64,000 nt of DNA, taken from NCBI GenBank assembly GCA_905221605.1, contig CAJNDS010002152.1:558001-622000 (forward strand), in the 5' to 3' direction. Positions within the stretch are counted from its first letter, which is position 1. Each line of letters begins with the position of its first letter. Under the pieces are notes generated by a model. The model was not told the DNA's origin, did no database searches, and saw nothing but the letters and a program-made list of their open reading frames with translations. The translations under genes and the position numbers were made by a program. The DNA comes from Symbiodinium natans (Eukaryota > Sar > Dinophyceae > Suessiales > Symbiodiniaceae). Of the stretch, positions 1 through 10,329 are shown piece by piece.

Positions 1-85
1 CGGAAAAACACCCACCCGCCCAAAGAGTCCCATGACATTACGAAAATAGAAGTTTTTGTTAATGTCTGTTCAGACGCACCAAGAA

Positions 86-331
86 ATGGATCAAATTGCC
101 AAATTCGTGCTGAACAATGGGGGGCCAAAGGGGTCGGAGGGGCCGAAATGGATCAAATCGCCAAATTCGAAAATTCGTGCTGAACAATGGGGGGGTCGAA
201 GGGGTGAGACTGAAAATGGAGCAACTCGCCAAATTCGCGCCGAACAATGGGGGGGCCAATGGGGTCAGGAATCGCCAAATTCGTGCTGAACAATGGGGGG
301 GGGGGTAAAATTGATCAAATCGCAAAATTAG
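86..331. repeat. about 60-bp tandem minisatellite
   Basis: Four to five head-to-tail copies of a unit that reads roughly ATGGATCAAATCGCCAAATT, then CGTGCTGAACAATGGGGGG, then a variable G/A-rich spacer. Copies differ by small insertions. The last copy is truncated and runs into telomere-like sequence. Reading frames across it are a product of the repeat. Confidence 0.75.
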
Positions 332-357
332 TGTTTCAACATTTAGGTTTATATGGT

Positions 358-632
358 AGAGAGGTTTAGGTTTAGGTTTTAGGGTTAGGGTGGGGAAAGG
401 GTTCAGGGTTGAAGGTGTTTTTGCGTCGACGGGTTCCTAGCCCTATATACAGCGCCAGGACAACCCCTCATAGCCCAAACCCTAAACCCTAAACCCTCGA
501 AATCCTTCAAGCCCTCGACCGTCAGGTGGCGGGAGACTTTGAACAAAGCATGGGCGACTGCCCGGAGGCCCCCCCCGCCCCTTCCCCCCAGGTTTAGGGT
601 TTAGGGTTTGGGGTTTAGGGTTAGGGTTTAGG
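358..632. repeat. degenerate telomere-like heptamers around a possible exon
   Basis: Runs of TTTAGGG-type heptamers lie at about 358-410 and 592-632, and a CCCTAAA-type run lies at about 476-497. They flank a short open stretch at 526-579, which follows a GTCAG acceptor-like site and reads VAGDFEQSMGDCPEAP. Confidence 0.6.
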
Positions 633-2993
633 GTGCAGGACCCCGAATATAGTTCCCAAATAGTAGGATTCCCTTACAATAAGGACCCCAATAAGGTACC
701 CCGAATTTCGGAAACCCGCATATTGCAGAGGTTTAAACAGGGCTGTAGAGGCCAAAGGTTTTGGCTTAGGTTTTTATGGGCCCAAACCCCGTGGATATTT
801 GATATGGGTTCTGAGGCCGATTTGCCGTTGGTTTTGGTTGTCCTGTTTGTTTGTGATCAGAAAAAGATTACACAAAAAGTGGAGCCCTAAACCCTAATTC
901 CTGTGGGCGGCGGGGGGGGGGGAGGGGGCGGGCCCGGTGCTTCTTGGGCTGTGTCTGTGTTGTCGTCGCGGCTAGACCTGAGACCACTTGGGGAGGATTG
1001 GCTTCCCCCAATAAAGATGGGCTCCTGCGCTCCTTCCTTCGTTGCCAACTCACCTCCTGAAACTCTGAAACTGCCCCCTTGGTCCCCCCCAGCCGAGAAA
1101 AAGGACCCCAGAGCCGCTGTTGTTTTTTTTCCTGGGGGTGGGGTTTAGGGTTTAGGGTTTAGGGTAAACGGTTTAGGGTTTAGGGTTGAGGGTTTAGAGG
1201 GGGCTCCTGAACCCTACAAGGGCTCGGTGGCAGCTGTGGCCCACGGTCTGCTCGCGCTGGATGAGGCGATGCCGCTAAGTCACATCATCCCTAAAGCAGC
1301 CGTTTAGGGCCCTGAAGGGTTTAGGGTTTAGGGTTTAGGGTTTAGGGTTTATAGTTCACTACCATAAGCCCAGCCCTGGAGAGCGTTTGGAAAGTTAGGC
1401 AGATGGCCACTCCACCGTGCTGGAGCCAGGACCTCAGATGCCACGAAAGACTCACGGGCCGGAACTTCGCAACTGGCTGCGGAATGATCCCGGAAAACAG
1501 AAACGCCCGAAAAGCCCCCCAAAAACGCCCTAGGCTTTCGCCCCTGATTTCCCGAAGCCACAGTCCCTAGGTATCCCTGAAAAGCCCAAACCCTAAACCC
1601 TAAACCCTAAACCCTAAACCCAGGATCATCAAGATGATGTACCACATGCTCAGCAGCCGCGAGCATCCTCCTCAGCATCTGGTGCCCTTGGACCGGCAAA
1701 AGCTCCAAAGAAGTGTCCCTAAACCACCAAATCCCTAAATCCCTGAATCCCGAAAGCCCCTAAACCCCCAAACCCCATGGCCCATAACCCTAAACCCTCA
1801 ATCCCGAAAAAAGGCTTAAAGCTAAACCCCCAAACCCCTAAACCCCTAAACCTCCAGGGGTTAGGGTTGAGGGTTTAGGGCCCTACACCCCTAACTTCCT
1901 GCACCCTCAAACCCCCAAGCGCCATAAACCTCTCAGTCTCGAGGCTTCCTGCAGCTGCGCTGGAGTCCCGTTCTCGGATCTTCTCTTGGAGCCTGGCGGA
2001 GGAAGCGTTCGGTCATAGGAGTTTTACGGGTTTTTTTTGAACCCTTAAACACCTAACCCTTAAACCCTCAACCCCCCCAAAAAAAAACGCTATCCACCTA
2101 AACCCTAAACCCCGACACCCCGAAACCCCTACCCCCCCCCCCCCCCCCCCCAAAACAAAAAAAAAAAAACATATATATATATATATATATAAACAGCCAA
2201 ACCCAATCAAACCCTATTAAACCACAGCGCCGGGCTGAGGCCTTCCGAATGGCAGCAGCACTGGCTGATGGCGGTCTCGTCGATGCCGCTTTGGCACGTT
2301 GGCGACAAACACATGAATTAGGGCCATTAGGGTTTAGGGGTTTAGGGGTTTAGGGGTTTAGGGTTTAGGGTTTAGGGTTTAGGGGTTTAGGGGTTTAGGG
2401 GTTTAGGGGTTTAGGGTTTAGGGGTTTAGGGTTTGGGGTTTTAAGGCCACCCCCCTCCAATTTTCACAACCTCCACATGGGTAATTCTCTAAATCACCCT
2501 GTTTGGGTCCTCTAGTACGGCTCCCTTGTAATGAGGACCCCCAAAAGGGACCCGAATTTAGAAAGCTACCCACATGTCAGGCTGCGTTTCACGTATCTCA
2601 AGCCGCAGCCTGAGATCGCGCGCCTTGACCCTGCATGACGCCAGGCGGGGCGGACTCACAGTTTCAGGTTAGTTTTGGGGTTTAGGGTTTAGTGTTTAGG
2701 GTTTACGGGTGCTGAGGTAAGCTTCAACTTCTTGGGTACGATGTAAACCCACCTTACGAACCAGAAGCTCAGCCTTTTTTTCTCCCTTGGAAGCTCAGCC
2801 AGCAAGGGTTTACATGGGTGTAGAGTTCCTCAACCCCAAAACCTCGCCCGAAACCCTAAACCCCAATAAGGTTTAGTTTAGGGACACTTAGGGTTGTGAA
2901 GCGTGGGTCAGCGTCCGAGGTGGGTGAATATGCCCCAGGACAAGGACCTCCCAGCTGATGTGGACCAGGCACTGCTTGTGCTCCAATCACTCC
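526..2993 (+). CDS. Candidate short exons of an unrecognised gene
   Basis: Several short open stretches have protein-like composition and AG-ended upstream borders: 526-579 (VAGDFEQSMGD), 1221-1301 (GSVAAVAHGLLALDEAMPLS), 1624-1714 (IIKMMYHMLSSREHPPQHLV), 1955-2019 (ALESRSRIFSWSLAEEAFGH), 2228-2320 (RRAEAFRMAAALADGGLVDA, then ALARWRQTHEL), 2581-2638 (LRFTYLKPQPEIARLDPA) and 2939-2993 (DKDLPADVDQALLVLQSL). The 1221 exon is followed at once by GTTTAGGG. The 1624 exon follows a CCCTAAA tract ending in CAG. The 2939 exon ends at GTACGT, a classic donor. I could not join all phases and do not recognise the family. The exons may belong to one gene that ends at 4232, or to two. The sequence between them is mainly telomere-like and degenerate repeat. 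Confidence 0.4.
1141..1352. repeat. TTTAGGG arrays either side of a candidate exon
   Basis: Heptamers at about 1141-1195 and 1318-1352 bracket the exon candidate at 1221-1301. The left array contains variants such as AACGG and TTGAGGG. Confidence 0.8.
1588..1620. repeat. CCCTAAA array ending in a splice-acceptor-like CAG
   Basis: About four and a half heptamers in the CCCTAAA orientation lead straight into CCCAG at 1619-1623, after which the candidate exon opens. The C-rich tract stands where a polypyrimidine tract would be. Confidence 0.8.
2129..2192. repeat. poly-C, poly-A and (AT)n tracts
   Basis: A run of about 20 C, a run of A and an AT dinucleotide repeat follow one another between candidate exons. 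No gene is visible here. Confidence 0.85.
2329..2440. repeat. mixed TTTAGGG / TTTAGGGG array
   Basis: About fourteen units alternate between the 7-base TTTAGGG and the 8-base TTTAGGGG form, directly after the exon candidate that ends near 2320. Confidence 0.85.
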
Positions 2994-3285
2994 GTACGTT
3001 TGGCCCCTTGAACGCTATTAGAGTCTAGGGTCTAGGGTTTTGATGGGTTTTGTTACGGTTTCGGGTTTAGGGACCCTAAGCCCGAAACCGTAGCCCTACA
3101 GAATCAGTCGAATCAGTCATCATTTCTGCTCCGGTGCCCCACGCCACGTCGAATGACCCACGGGGGCACTCTCAGGCGGCGTCCCTGAGTCCTGCGATCC
3201 TGCGGCCGCTGGGAGCTCGGTGGTCGCTGTGCCTGGAAGTGGCTTGCACAGTGTTCCCTACAGACGTAGCACACATGAACATAAT

Positions 3286-3840
<555 letters not shown>

Positions 3841-3934
3841 TGCACGTGTGTATTTCTTACGTTTGTTCGAATTTCTGTCGCTGGAAGCGGCATCATGGAT
3901 TGGAGCGGGGCAGCCAAAGCCTGTGCCAATCCAG

Positions 3935-4232
3935 CATGGTTGCAACGAGGCACCACGACTTCCTGTTCAGGACTTGTGCAAAAGCCCGAGACACGAGGGA
4001 AGTGTTTGTCAGAAAGAGCATGAGAGGGACTGCGTGGTGATGCTTTTGAGCCATCTTTGGTCTACCCCCTCCGCCAGTCTGCAGGAACTTCGTAGACAAG
4101 TTCGTGGCCAGTGGCGTGCGCGCGCACCTGACAACTCAGTTTGCAAGTGTCAGCTCAGCACCGAGGTGTGCCGTTTTCCTGTGGACAAGTGACGGCGTCG
4201 AGCAGCATTGGCTTGCAGTGAGAGCAGTATGA
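3935..4232 (+). CDS. 3' end of an unrecognised gene, two exons
   Basis: Exon 3935-4033 contains ATG at 3936 and reads [20 protein letters not shown], then [12 protein letters not shown]. It stops at a GTGGTG donor. The next exon opens at 4085 after a pyrimidine-rich tract ending CTGCAG, reads [19 protein letters not shown], later [20 protein letters not shown], and ends at TGA 4230-4232. Exon 1 leaves phase 2, and the G at 4085 completes an alanine codon, so the join keeps the frame across a 51-base GT-AG intron. The third codon position is mostly G or C. I do not recognise the family. ATG 3936 may be internal, since open exons occur upstream. The gene lies head-to-tail with the next one, 133 bp away, as is common in dinoflagellate gene clusters. 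Confidence 0.55.
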
Positions 4233-4365
4233 TGCAGCGCGCAGGAACGCACCCGAGTGTACAGCTTCAAGGCATCGCACTGTAGTCACCACTAAGCTAG
4301 CCTCCGTTCGAAATCTGATGCCTCGTCTACGTGTGTAGTTGCCTTTACCACTTGCACGAGCCGCC
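4233..4365 (+). promoter_or_regulatory. short intergenic region upstream of the renalase-like gene
   Basis: This 133-base spacer lies between the TGA at 4230-4232 and the ATG at 4366. I see no TATA box and no clear trans-splice acceptor motif beyond scattered AG dinucleotides. Any trans-splice site for the downstream gene should lie here. Confidence 0.35.
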
Positions 4366-7300
4366 ATGGCATCAAAGTCTGCGGGCGTCGTTGGAATCGT
4401 CGGCGGTGGCATGGCTGGTGTCACTGCTGCCCGGGCTCTCAGCGGCAAAGGACAAGGGCCCCAAGAGCCAGGGTTTTGGGTTTAGGGGGTACTGTAAATA
4501 ACAATAATAGTAACAATAACAAAATAGCACTAATAATAGTATGTCCTATCTGCCCACAAAATAGGGCTACACTCATGGCCTGGAAAACCCTGAACCGTGA
4601 TTTTGGGGGGGCTTTCGCAGCTCGGCAGGGGCTGGCCTTGACCCAGGAGTGGCGGTGCGGCTCTACGAGAAGGAGGCCGCCCTGGGAGGACGCCTGGGTG
4701 CCGTGCAGCTGGGGGAGCAGTGGCTTGGGCTCGGCACCACGTACGTTAAGGCCAAGGACCCCTTGTTCAAGGCCAGGAGGAGGAAGTTGGAGGGTTGTTA
4801 AGGTGCAAAAAAAGGGGTCGGAATTTTGACTAATAACGTTCCCTAATGGCCCCCTTGTAATTGTACTATAACCCCCAAACCCTTCTTCCAATATTCAGGC
4901 CCCTAGGTTAGGGCATTCATTTGGGGTTTAGGGCTTAGGGCATCGAGGGCAGCCATTCGAAGAGGGGCATCCACGTCGAGGATCGCCATCTTCTGGTTTT
5001 GGCTAGGAGGCAGTGAGAGTGCGGGGGAATCATGGAAAATCACAAAAGGCATGTTCTAAGCTTGCATCTCTCTCTCACCATGCTTAGAAAGGGATGCTTT
5101 CTGACTTTATGCCCCCCTTACTCTTCACCTAAACCCAAATTAGACCCTAAATCCTAAACCCTTTTAATTGACACCCAAACCCCAACCCTAAACCCTAAAC
5201 CCTAAACCCCTAAACCCTAAACCCCTAAACCCTAAACCCGAAGCAAGGCGGAGATGGCGAAGTGCGAGGAGCTCGGCCTCGCCTCGGAGTGGATGGTGGG
5301 CACCCCGCATTTCATAGCTGCTTGGACTGCTTGCTCACGACCGCGGCTTAGGGTTTAGGGTTTAGGGTTTAGGGCTTAGGGTTTAGGGTTTAGGGTTTAG
5401 GGTTTAGGTTCGGGTCGCAGTTGGCGCTTCCAGCTCTTGCCTCGACCCTTCAAAGATTTGAAGTTTAGTGTGTAGGGTTTAGGGTTCAGGGTTGAGGGTT
5501 TCCAGGGGAGCTGAGGGAAGATTGCGGGGCATTTCGCCAATCAAACATGCACGTGGCAGTTTAGAGTCTAGAGCAAGTTGGCCCTCTCCCACACCTCTGC
5601 GATTTTCAAGGACTTCCGGAGGTTTAGGGGCGAAGCTGTGGACATTTTTTGAGCAGTTGGCAGGGCCCACCTTCTATTGAGGCCCAGGTGAGTATGAACA
5701 GCTGGCCCTGCTTACCATCACCACGTTTTGTGCAGGTTTCTCGATCGCGCTGACAACACGAAATTGCCGAGCTCCGCTTATTCGTCACCACAAATCCTCT
5801 TATGTTTCGTTGACGCCCGTACGGCACATATTCAAAGGCACGCCCAGCCAAACCCTTGGGGTGCGGAGCAGCAAGCCGGACATTCGTTCCACTCCAAAAG
5901 CCCTACAAAACCCTAACATAGCCCAAAAACAACCCTCAAATAACCCCACATACCCCACATAACCCTACGACACCCCAAAACCCTAAAGCCCCCTTCAACC
6001 CACCTGCCTGTCCTTAAGGCAGCTCCGGGAGACTTCAGCGAGAAGCCGGAGTACAAAGCCCCCACAGACCGCTGGCATGTGGGCCGGCCGAACATGGGCA
6101 GCTTGGTGGAGCTCTCCGCCAAGGACTTCTGAAGGAATTGGGGTTACGCTTGGGGCTTGGGGATGTGTCTATCACACAAGCGAGATTGAGCATGGCCTGT
6201 TTCAGGTAACGTAGAAAGGAGTAACTTAATGCTTCTAATGAAAAATCACGGGCATTTAGGAGTTTGCTGCTCATGAGATTTGGGCCGCCCGTGAGGACTT
6301 CGAGCACATCACTCGCTGCGGTGAAGTCGCGTCAGTCAGCTGGGAAGGGGACCCTTGTCCGCGACTTATGTTAGATCATGCTGAATTCTGAAGCATGCCA
6401 TGATATATCAACTGATGGCAGCGCCGCGAGCCACCTCTGAGGGCTGAGAGAGAGCCGCTACTCATGAAAATAGTGTCCTGACTGGGCTTGGCCGCAGGGA
6501 GCCAAGCACAGGAACACACGAGGAGCAAATGGCTGGTAAGGGCGGACATTGACTCACAGGCTTTCGCTCACTCCCCCCCTCTCTCTCTCTCTCTGTTCCC
6601 TACTTCCCTCCCCGCCTCCCTCCCTCCCTTTCACTCAGTTGCAGGGTCGTGTACTCGCATTGCAGAGCAACAAATGACAACTCTCAAGTGCTACGACTGC
6701 TACGACCCAGAGCCCAGGAGACGTGGCTGCTGAACGGAAGCTTGGCCAGTATTTTTCCCAGCTCAAGTAGGGTCTTGCATTGACCGACCAGGAAATCAGG
6801 ATAGGCTTAGGGTTTAGTGTTTCGTGTTTAGGGTTTACGGGGCTGAAGGGGCTGGTTGTTGCGAGGAAGGTGCTTGGTTTGCCTACGCCACTCTGCAGGC
6901 AGCGACCCGGTTTCGGCACTGATCTTGGCACTGCCATTGGCTCCGCTGCGATCGCTGCTTCCGGCGGGGCGGGGGCCACGATGGAACATGTTGGGGGTTG
7001 ATGCTGAACCATTCTGGAGGAATGTGCCGTTAAACTGTACTAGAAAAGTGACCATCATCTGACCATCCTTTAGATCAACTCCCATGTGCAGCAAACTTGT
7101 GCCGAACTTTTCTTGGTACAGGCGGGGACAGTCGAGGGGATGCTGCCGACTGACCTGCTGGAGAAGGACTTTGAGAAGGCTCGGATGCCAAGTCTGCATC
7201 GCGGGGGCAGCGTGAGCCAGACCCAATGAAGCTTAAACTCCACTTCGTGTTGTCCTTTAGGCCTATTAAGGGGTTTAAGGTCTAGGTTTAGGGTGCTGCG

Positions 7301-8771
7301 GCAACCAGTGATGCTCACAAGATGCAAGTCTGTTCGTGGCCCGGCCAGGCGCGGGTCGCGGCCGATGCTCGCCTGGAGATGTGGGCCCGAGCCCACCCTT
7401 AAACCCTTAAACCCTAAGTCCCTGAGCCACTTTTGAAGTCCCTGTTTAAAACTCTTGTAAAGCTCCAAAAGACCTAAACCATGAAACCCTAATTACATCA
7501 AACCCCTCTTAAAGCCCCAAAGGCCCCTTGAACCCTGAACCCCTCTGGCCGCGCCTGCAAATCTCTGCTAGCCCAGGCTTGGGTCTTTGCGGCACCGCTG
7601 GAGCTTCCCTTCAGGATAGCTTTCGCCTCTCGGCCCTAGATGCAACAATCTTTTTCTAAAACAAATCTGTTGATGACAATCAACGGCAGTTTGGGCCCCG
7701 TTGGTTGGGATTTATGTGCTCTGGGCTTCCTATAACTATTGCATGCCGGACCTGCCGAGGTCAAAGACTCTCCGATCTCTCTTGTGTTGAATGACTCTTC
7801 GCGTGCCACGCAAGACGGCGCGAAGGCCGGGTTCGTTGTCGTCTGCCCGAGTGGAACCTCCGGTCTAGCAACCCTAAACCGCCTTGGCGTACCCAGTTCA
7901 GGTCGAGGCGTGGGTGGCGCAGACCTCGACCGAGTGGGCAGCTCAATGCATCAAGGATGCCATGCCAGAGGCAGAGGTGCCTTCGCCTTTGCCAAAACCC
8001 CCCCCCTCCCCCACCAAGAAAGGGCAGCCTGGCTCTTTGACGCACTGTACCCTCATAAGCCCTAAACCCTATAAAACCTGTAAACCCTGTAAACCAGGCA
8101 AAAAGCCTGTAAACCCTGCAAACCTTATAAACCCTATAAACCCTAAACCCGTAAAGAAGCCCCGTGAAGGTGTGCGCTGTGCTTCTCCGCGAGCTGAGCC
8201 GAATCCTTGGAAAAGAGCTACCTCCAGTGCAGCACCAGAAGGTTCGATCCTCAGCCAACGCGAACTTGAATCTGAGTCAGGGAATCAGGGAATCAGGTAC
8301 CTTAATTCCATCACCCTAAATAAATAGCCCTTTTCAGGGGGTTACCCATTCCCCTAGTAGGGAGCTCGGGAAGTGGACAGGCCCTGACATGGGCCTATGG
8401 CGACATGGACTACAAGCTTCCCGAGGGACATGCCTGGGACGCGACGAAGCGCCTGGCTTTGGCCGGAGATTGGTGGGGGGCCCGTGCGAAAGGGGGCCGG
8501 GGGGGGGGGGGGGGGGGGGGGGGGCATGATCCCAAAAAAGTAAGCTTCGTGGTTGTCTGAACCTTAACAAAAGTTTCGTGGTCGTCTGAACCAAAAGTTT
8601 AGGGAAAAAACTAGGGTTTTATGGTGGTTAGGGCTTAGTGTACTATGGAATCCAAAACCAGAGGGCCCGGATTTCAGAAAGCCTGTCAGGTGTTACAACG
8701 GGCGAGTGGAGGGCGCCTGGCTGAGTGGCCATCACGCTGCCCAGAAGGTGTTCGAATCTCTCGGGGTTTAG
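4366..8771 (+). CDS. Renalase-like FAD-dependent amine oxidase
   Basis: Probably an FAD/NAD(P)-dependent oxidoreductase of the renalase type. Reassembled exons: 4366-4444, 4629-4771, 5248-5295, 6019-6117, 6260 to about 6350, 6899-6963, 7122-7191, 7322-7350, 7760-7825, 7902-7976, 8170-8241, 8381-8472 and 8690-8771, about 330 codons in all, the usual family length. The start codon has a GCCGCCATGG context. Seen motifs, in order: GIVGGGMAGVTAARAL (dinucleotide-binding loop), VRLYEKEAALGGRLGAV, GTTYVKAKDPLFKAEM, DRWHVGRPNMGSL, ALILALPLAPLRSLLP, EAWVAQTSTEWAAQ, ALTWAYGDMDYKLPEG, and LALAGDW joined across an intron to CYNGRVEGAWLSGHHAAQ. The joins keep phase with GC donors (4445, 4772, 6118, 6964, 7351, 7826) and GT donors (5296, 7192, 7977, 8242, 8473). 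Eleven of twelve acceptors are AG followed by G. Weakest parts are the borders of exons 3-5 and the short exon at 7322. The stop TAG (8769-8771) is part of a TTTAGGG array. Confidence 0.82.
4445..4628 (+). other. GC-AG intron 1 of the renalase-like gene
   Basis: Opens GGCAAAGG with GC as the donor and ends CTCGGCAG before GG. The join AGC-GGG-GCT gives LSGAGLDP, continuing the strand that leads into VRLYEKE. It contains one degenerate heptamer and an AATAAC-rich stretch. Confidence 0.7.
5160..5408. repeat. telomere-like arrays around exon 3 of the renalase-like gene
   Basis: CCCTAAA-orientation heptamers at about 5160-5240 precede the acceptor GCAAG at 5247. TTTAGGG-orientation heptamers at about 5347-5408 follow exon 3, so the exon stands between arrays of opposite orientation. 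Confidence 0.8.
6571..6634. repeat. CT-rich simple sequence in an intron
   Basis: (CT)n followed by CCTCCCTCC-type sequence inside the intron before exon 6 of the renalase-like gene. Confidence 0.85.
8499..8524. repeat. 26-base G run in an intron
   Basis: Uninterrupted G tract in the last intron of the renalase-like gene, 26 bases after the GT donor at 8473. It could form a G-quadruplex, and its length in the assembly is uncertain. Confidence 0.85.
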
Positions 8772-8830
8772 GGTTTAGGGTTTAGGGTTTAGGGTTTAGG
8801 GTTTAGGGTTTAGGGTTTAGGGTTTAGGGG
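8763..8830. repeat. TTTAGGG array supplying the stop of the renalase-like gene
   Basis: Nine near-perfect heptamers. The last sense codons read CTC GGG GTT and the next triplet TAG comes from the first heptamer. The following ATG-opened frame starts at 8831, directly after the array. Confidence 0.85.
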
Positions 8831-10026
8831 ATGCCCTCCAGGCAGAGAGGTCAGCTTAGCAGCGCTCGAGAAATCTCGCCCCCTGAGATAGACAAAGCTC
8901 TATACGACTTGGTTCCGGAGCGGGGAGCCACTGCAAGACGGGCAAAAGTCCATGAGGGTTTAGGGTTTAGGGTTAAGCTGTCACAGATCCAAGGCCCTGA
9001 GCCCAACAAGGGGCGCTTCTGCAATGTCTGGCTTTCCAGGTATATGACCTGAGCATCACCGAAAACACGGTTCTCTACTCGGAGGCGGGAACGAAGTCTC
9101 CTGAAAGGAAAGCTGAAGATGGCTTAGGGGGATTGCAGGGTTTAGTGTTTAGGGTCTATAGGGCTTAGTGTTCAGGACGTCCCCCTCCCCAAAAACCCTG
9201 AGCCTCTTAAAGCCCTACTGCAGAGCCCCTAGACCAAAGTCAAAGACCCGCGCCTTAAGTCAATCCCGCCCTAAACTCTAAGCCCGCAACCCAAAACCCG
9301 AAACCCTAAACTCCTAAACTCAACCCCGAACCCTGAACCCTGAACCCTAAACCCCCTAAACCTCCCAAGCCCCTCAAGCCCCTAAACCCCCCAAACCCCC
9401 GAAACCCTGAACTCCTAAACTCCTAAACACCCTAGTCCCATAAACCCCTAAACCCCTAAACCCTGAACCCTAAACCTCAAACCCCCCCGAACCCCCCTGA
9501 ACCTTGGAGCCCTTCACCTGCAACTCCTAAACCCCTAACCCTAAACCCTAAACCCCTAACCCTAAACCCTAAACCCTAAACCCTAAACCCCGAAACCCCT
9601 GAACCTTTAAGCCCTTCACCTGCAACAGGCCTTTGCCTTCCTGGCTTTCTGCCATCTGCATCAGGTGGCGACCTGCGACATTTTGGGTTCCTGGTTGGAT
9701 TTGGGGTTCAGGGTTAGGGTTTGGGGTTCAGGGTGTAGGATTTAGGTGGGATTCTGTGATCAACCTTTCCTCAACCCCTACAGGGTGGGGCCCCCTTACT
9801 ATACTAACTGTAGTTAAGGGACTTATAACCTAACTTAGGGTCCTTATGACCCAATTTAGGGCCCTTATAACTCTACTTATAACTAGGGGGCCCCACCCTG
9901 TAGCTGCATCCTCACGGCCCCGAACTTGCGGCAACCGCTTGCCAGGTCGACTTCATTGCGGAGTCCGGTGTGTACAAAGGTGTGCAGACCTCAATCATCT
10001 TGCGCACGCAAGCACGCATTAAGTAG
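8831..10026 (+). CDS. Candidate exons of an unrecognised gene
   Basis: An ATG-opened frame at 8831-9052 reads SSAREISPPEIDKALYDLVP, then ERGATARRAKVHE. It passes through two heptamers, which translate as GLGFR, then KLSQIQGPEPNKGRFCNVWL. In another frame, an exon at 9040-9121 follows GCTTTCCAG and reads VYDLSITENTVLYSEAGTKS, then PERKAEDG. A terminal candidate at 9946-10026 follows CCGCTTGCCAG, reads VDFIAESGVYKGVQTSIILR, then TQARIK, and ends at TAG. The phases between the three pieces are unresolved, and the heptamers in the first piece may be an intron. I do not recognise the family. The last piece overlaps a candidate on the other strand, so only one of the two may be real. Confidence 0.4.
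9200..9600. repeat. degenerate CCCTAAA-rich region without genes
   Basis: Mostly variants of CCCTAAA such as CCCTGAA, CCCCTAAA and CCCGAAA, with a cleaner array at about 9536-9590. I see no coding signal. Confidence 0.75.
9778..9903. mobile_element. MITE-like hairpin with perfect 18-bp inverted ends
   Basis: The left arm 9778-9795 (CTACAGGGTGGGGCCCCC) is the exact reverse complement of the right arm 9886-9903. The 126-bp element has an AT-rich centre with further short repeats of CTTATAAC type. It has no coding capacity. A target-site duplication is not obvious. Confidence 0.7.
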
Positions 10027-10329
10027 CTCCTTTGCCCTTGGCTGCGTGCCGGGCAGTCTGCTTGTCTGGGCAGGTTTCCACTGAGATTTGGAGTCTTTTC
10101 GCGAAGGTGCGAAGCTCCGCAATGAGGGTTCCATGCTCTTCACAGAGGTGTGTAGGCTGCCTGCTACTCCTCTACTCCTACGGGAAACTCCTGCAACCCA
10201 GAGAGCACCATGCTCCCTTAATGAATAAGGGGTGTACCTGAGGGGTATCGGGCTCTTTGTGATCTCTGTGAGGAGGTGGCCGCTGTTGACATCTTCCTAA
10301 CGCCGGAGGCGCGGATTTGATGCCCTGTC
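9991..10329 (-). CDS. Candidate 3' exons of a Ser/Arg/Lys-rich protein
   Basis: The exon at 10329-10238 follows GATGCAG and reads TGHQIRASGVRKMSTAATSS, then QRSQRARYPS. It ends at a canonical CAG|GTACAC donor in phase 1. The next acceptor, GTAGCAG, opens 10160-9991, which joins in frame as GSLHTSVKSMEPSLRSFAPS, continues RKDSKSQWKPAQTS, and ends RAKELLNACLRAQDD with TGA at 9993-9991. Support is the in-phase GT-AG join and the shared basic, serine-rich composition. A third frame in the last exon (EEHGTLIAELRTFAKRLQIS) is also open, so the frame choice is not certain. It is tail-to-tail with, and overlaps, the + strand candidate ending at 10026. Confidence 0.35.

Noticed and set aside
633-890. 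85-codon frame (MQDPEYSSQIVGFPYNKDPN...)
   Set aside because: Its first half is the translation of the dispersed AATAAGG element, which recurs in other frames elsewhere.
8700-8766. tRNA-like words (CTGGCTGAGTGGCC and GTTCGAATC)
   Set aside because: The two words are too close for a D-loop and T-loop, no cloverleaf forms, and the stretch is the last exon of the renalase-like gene (RVEGAWLSGHHAAQ...VFES).
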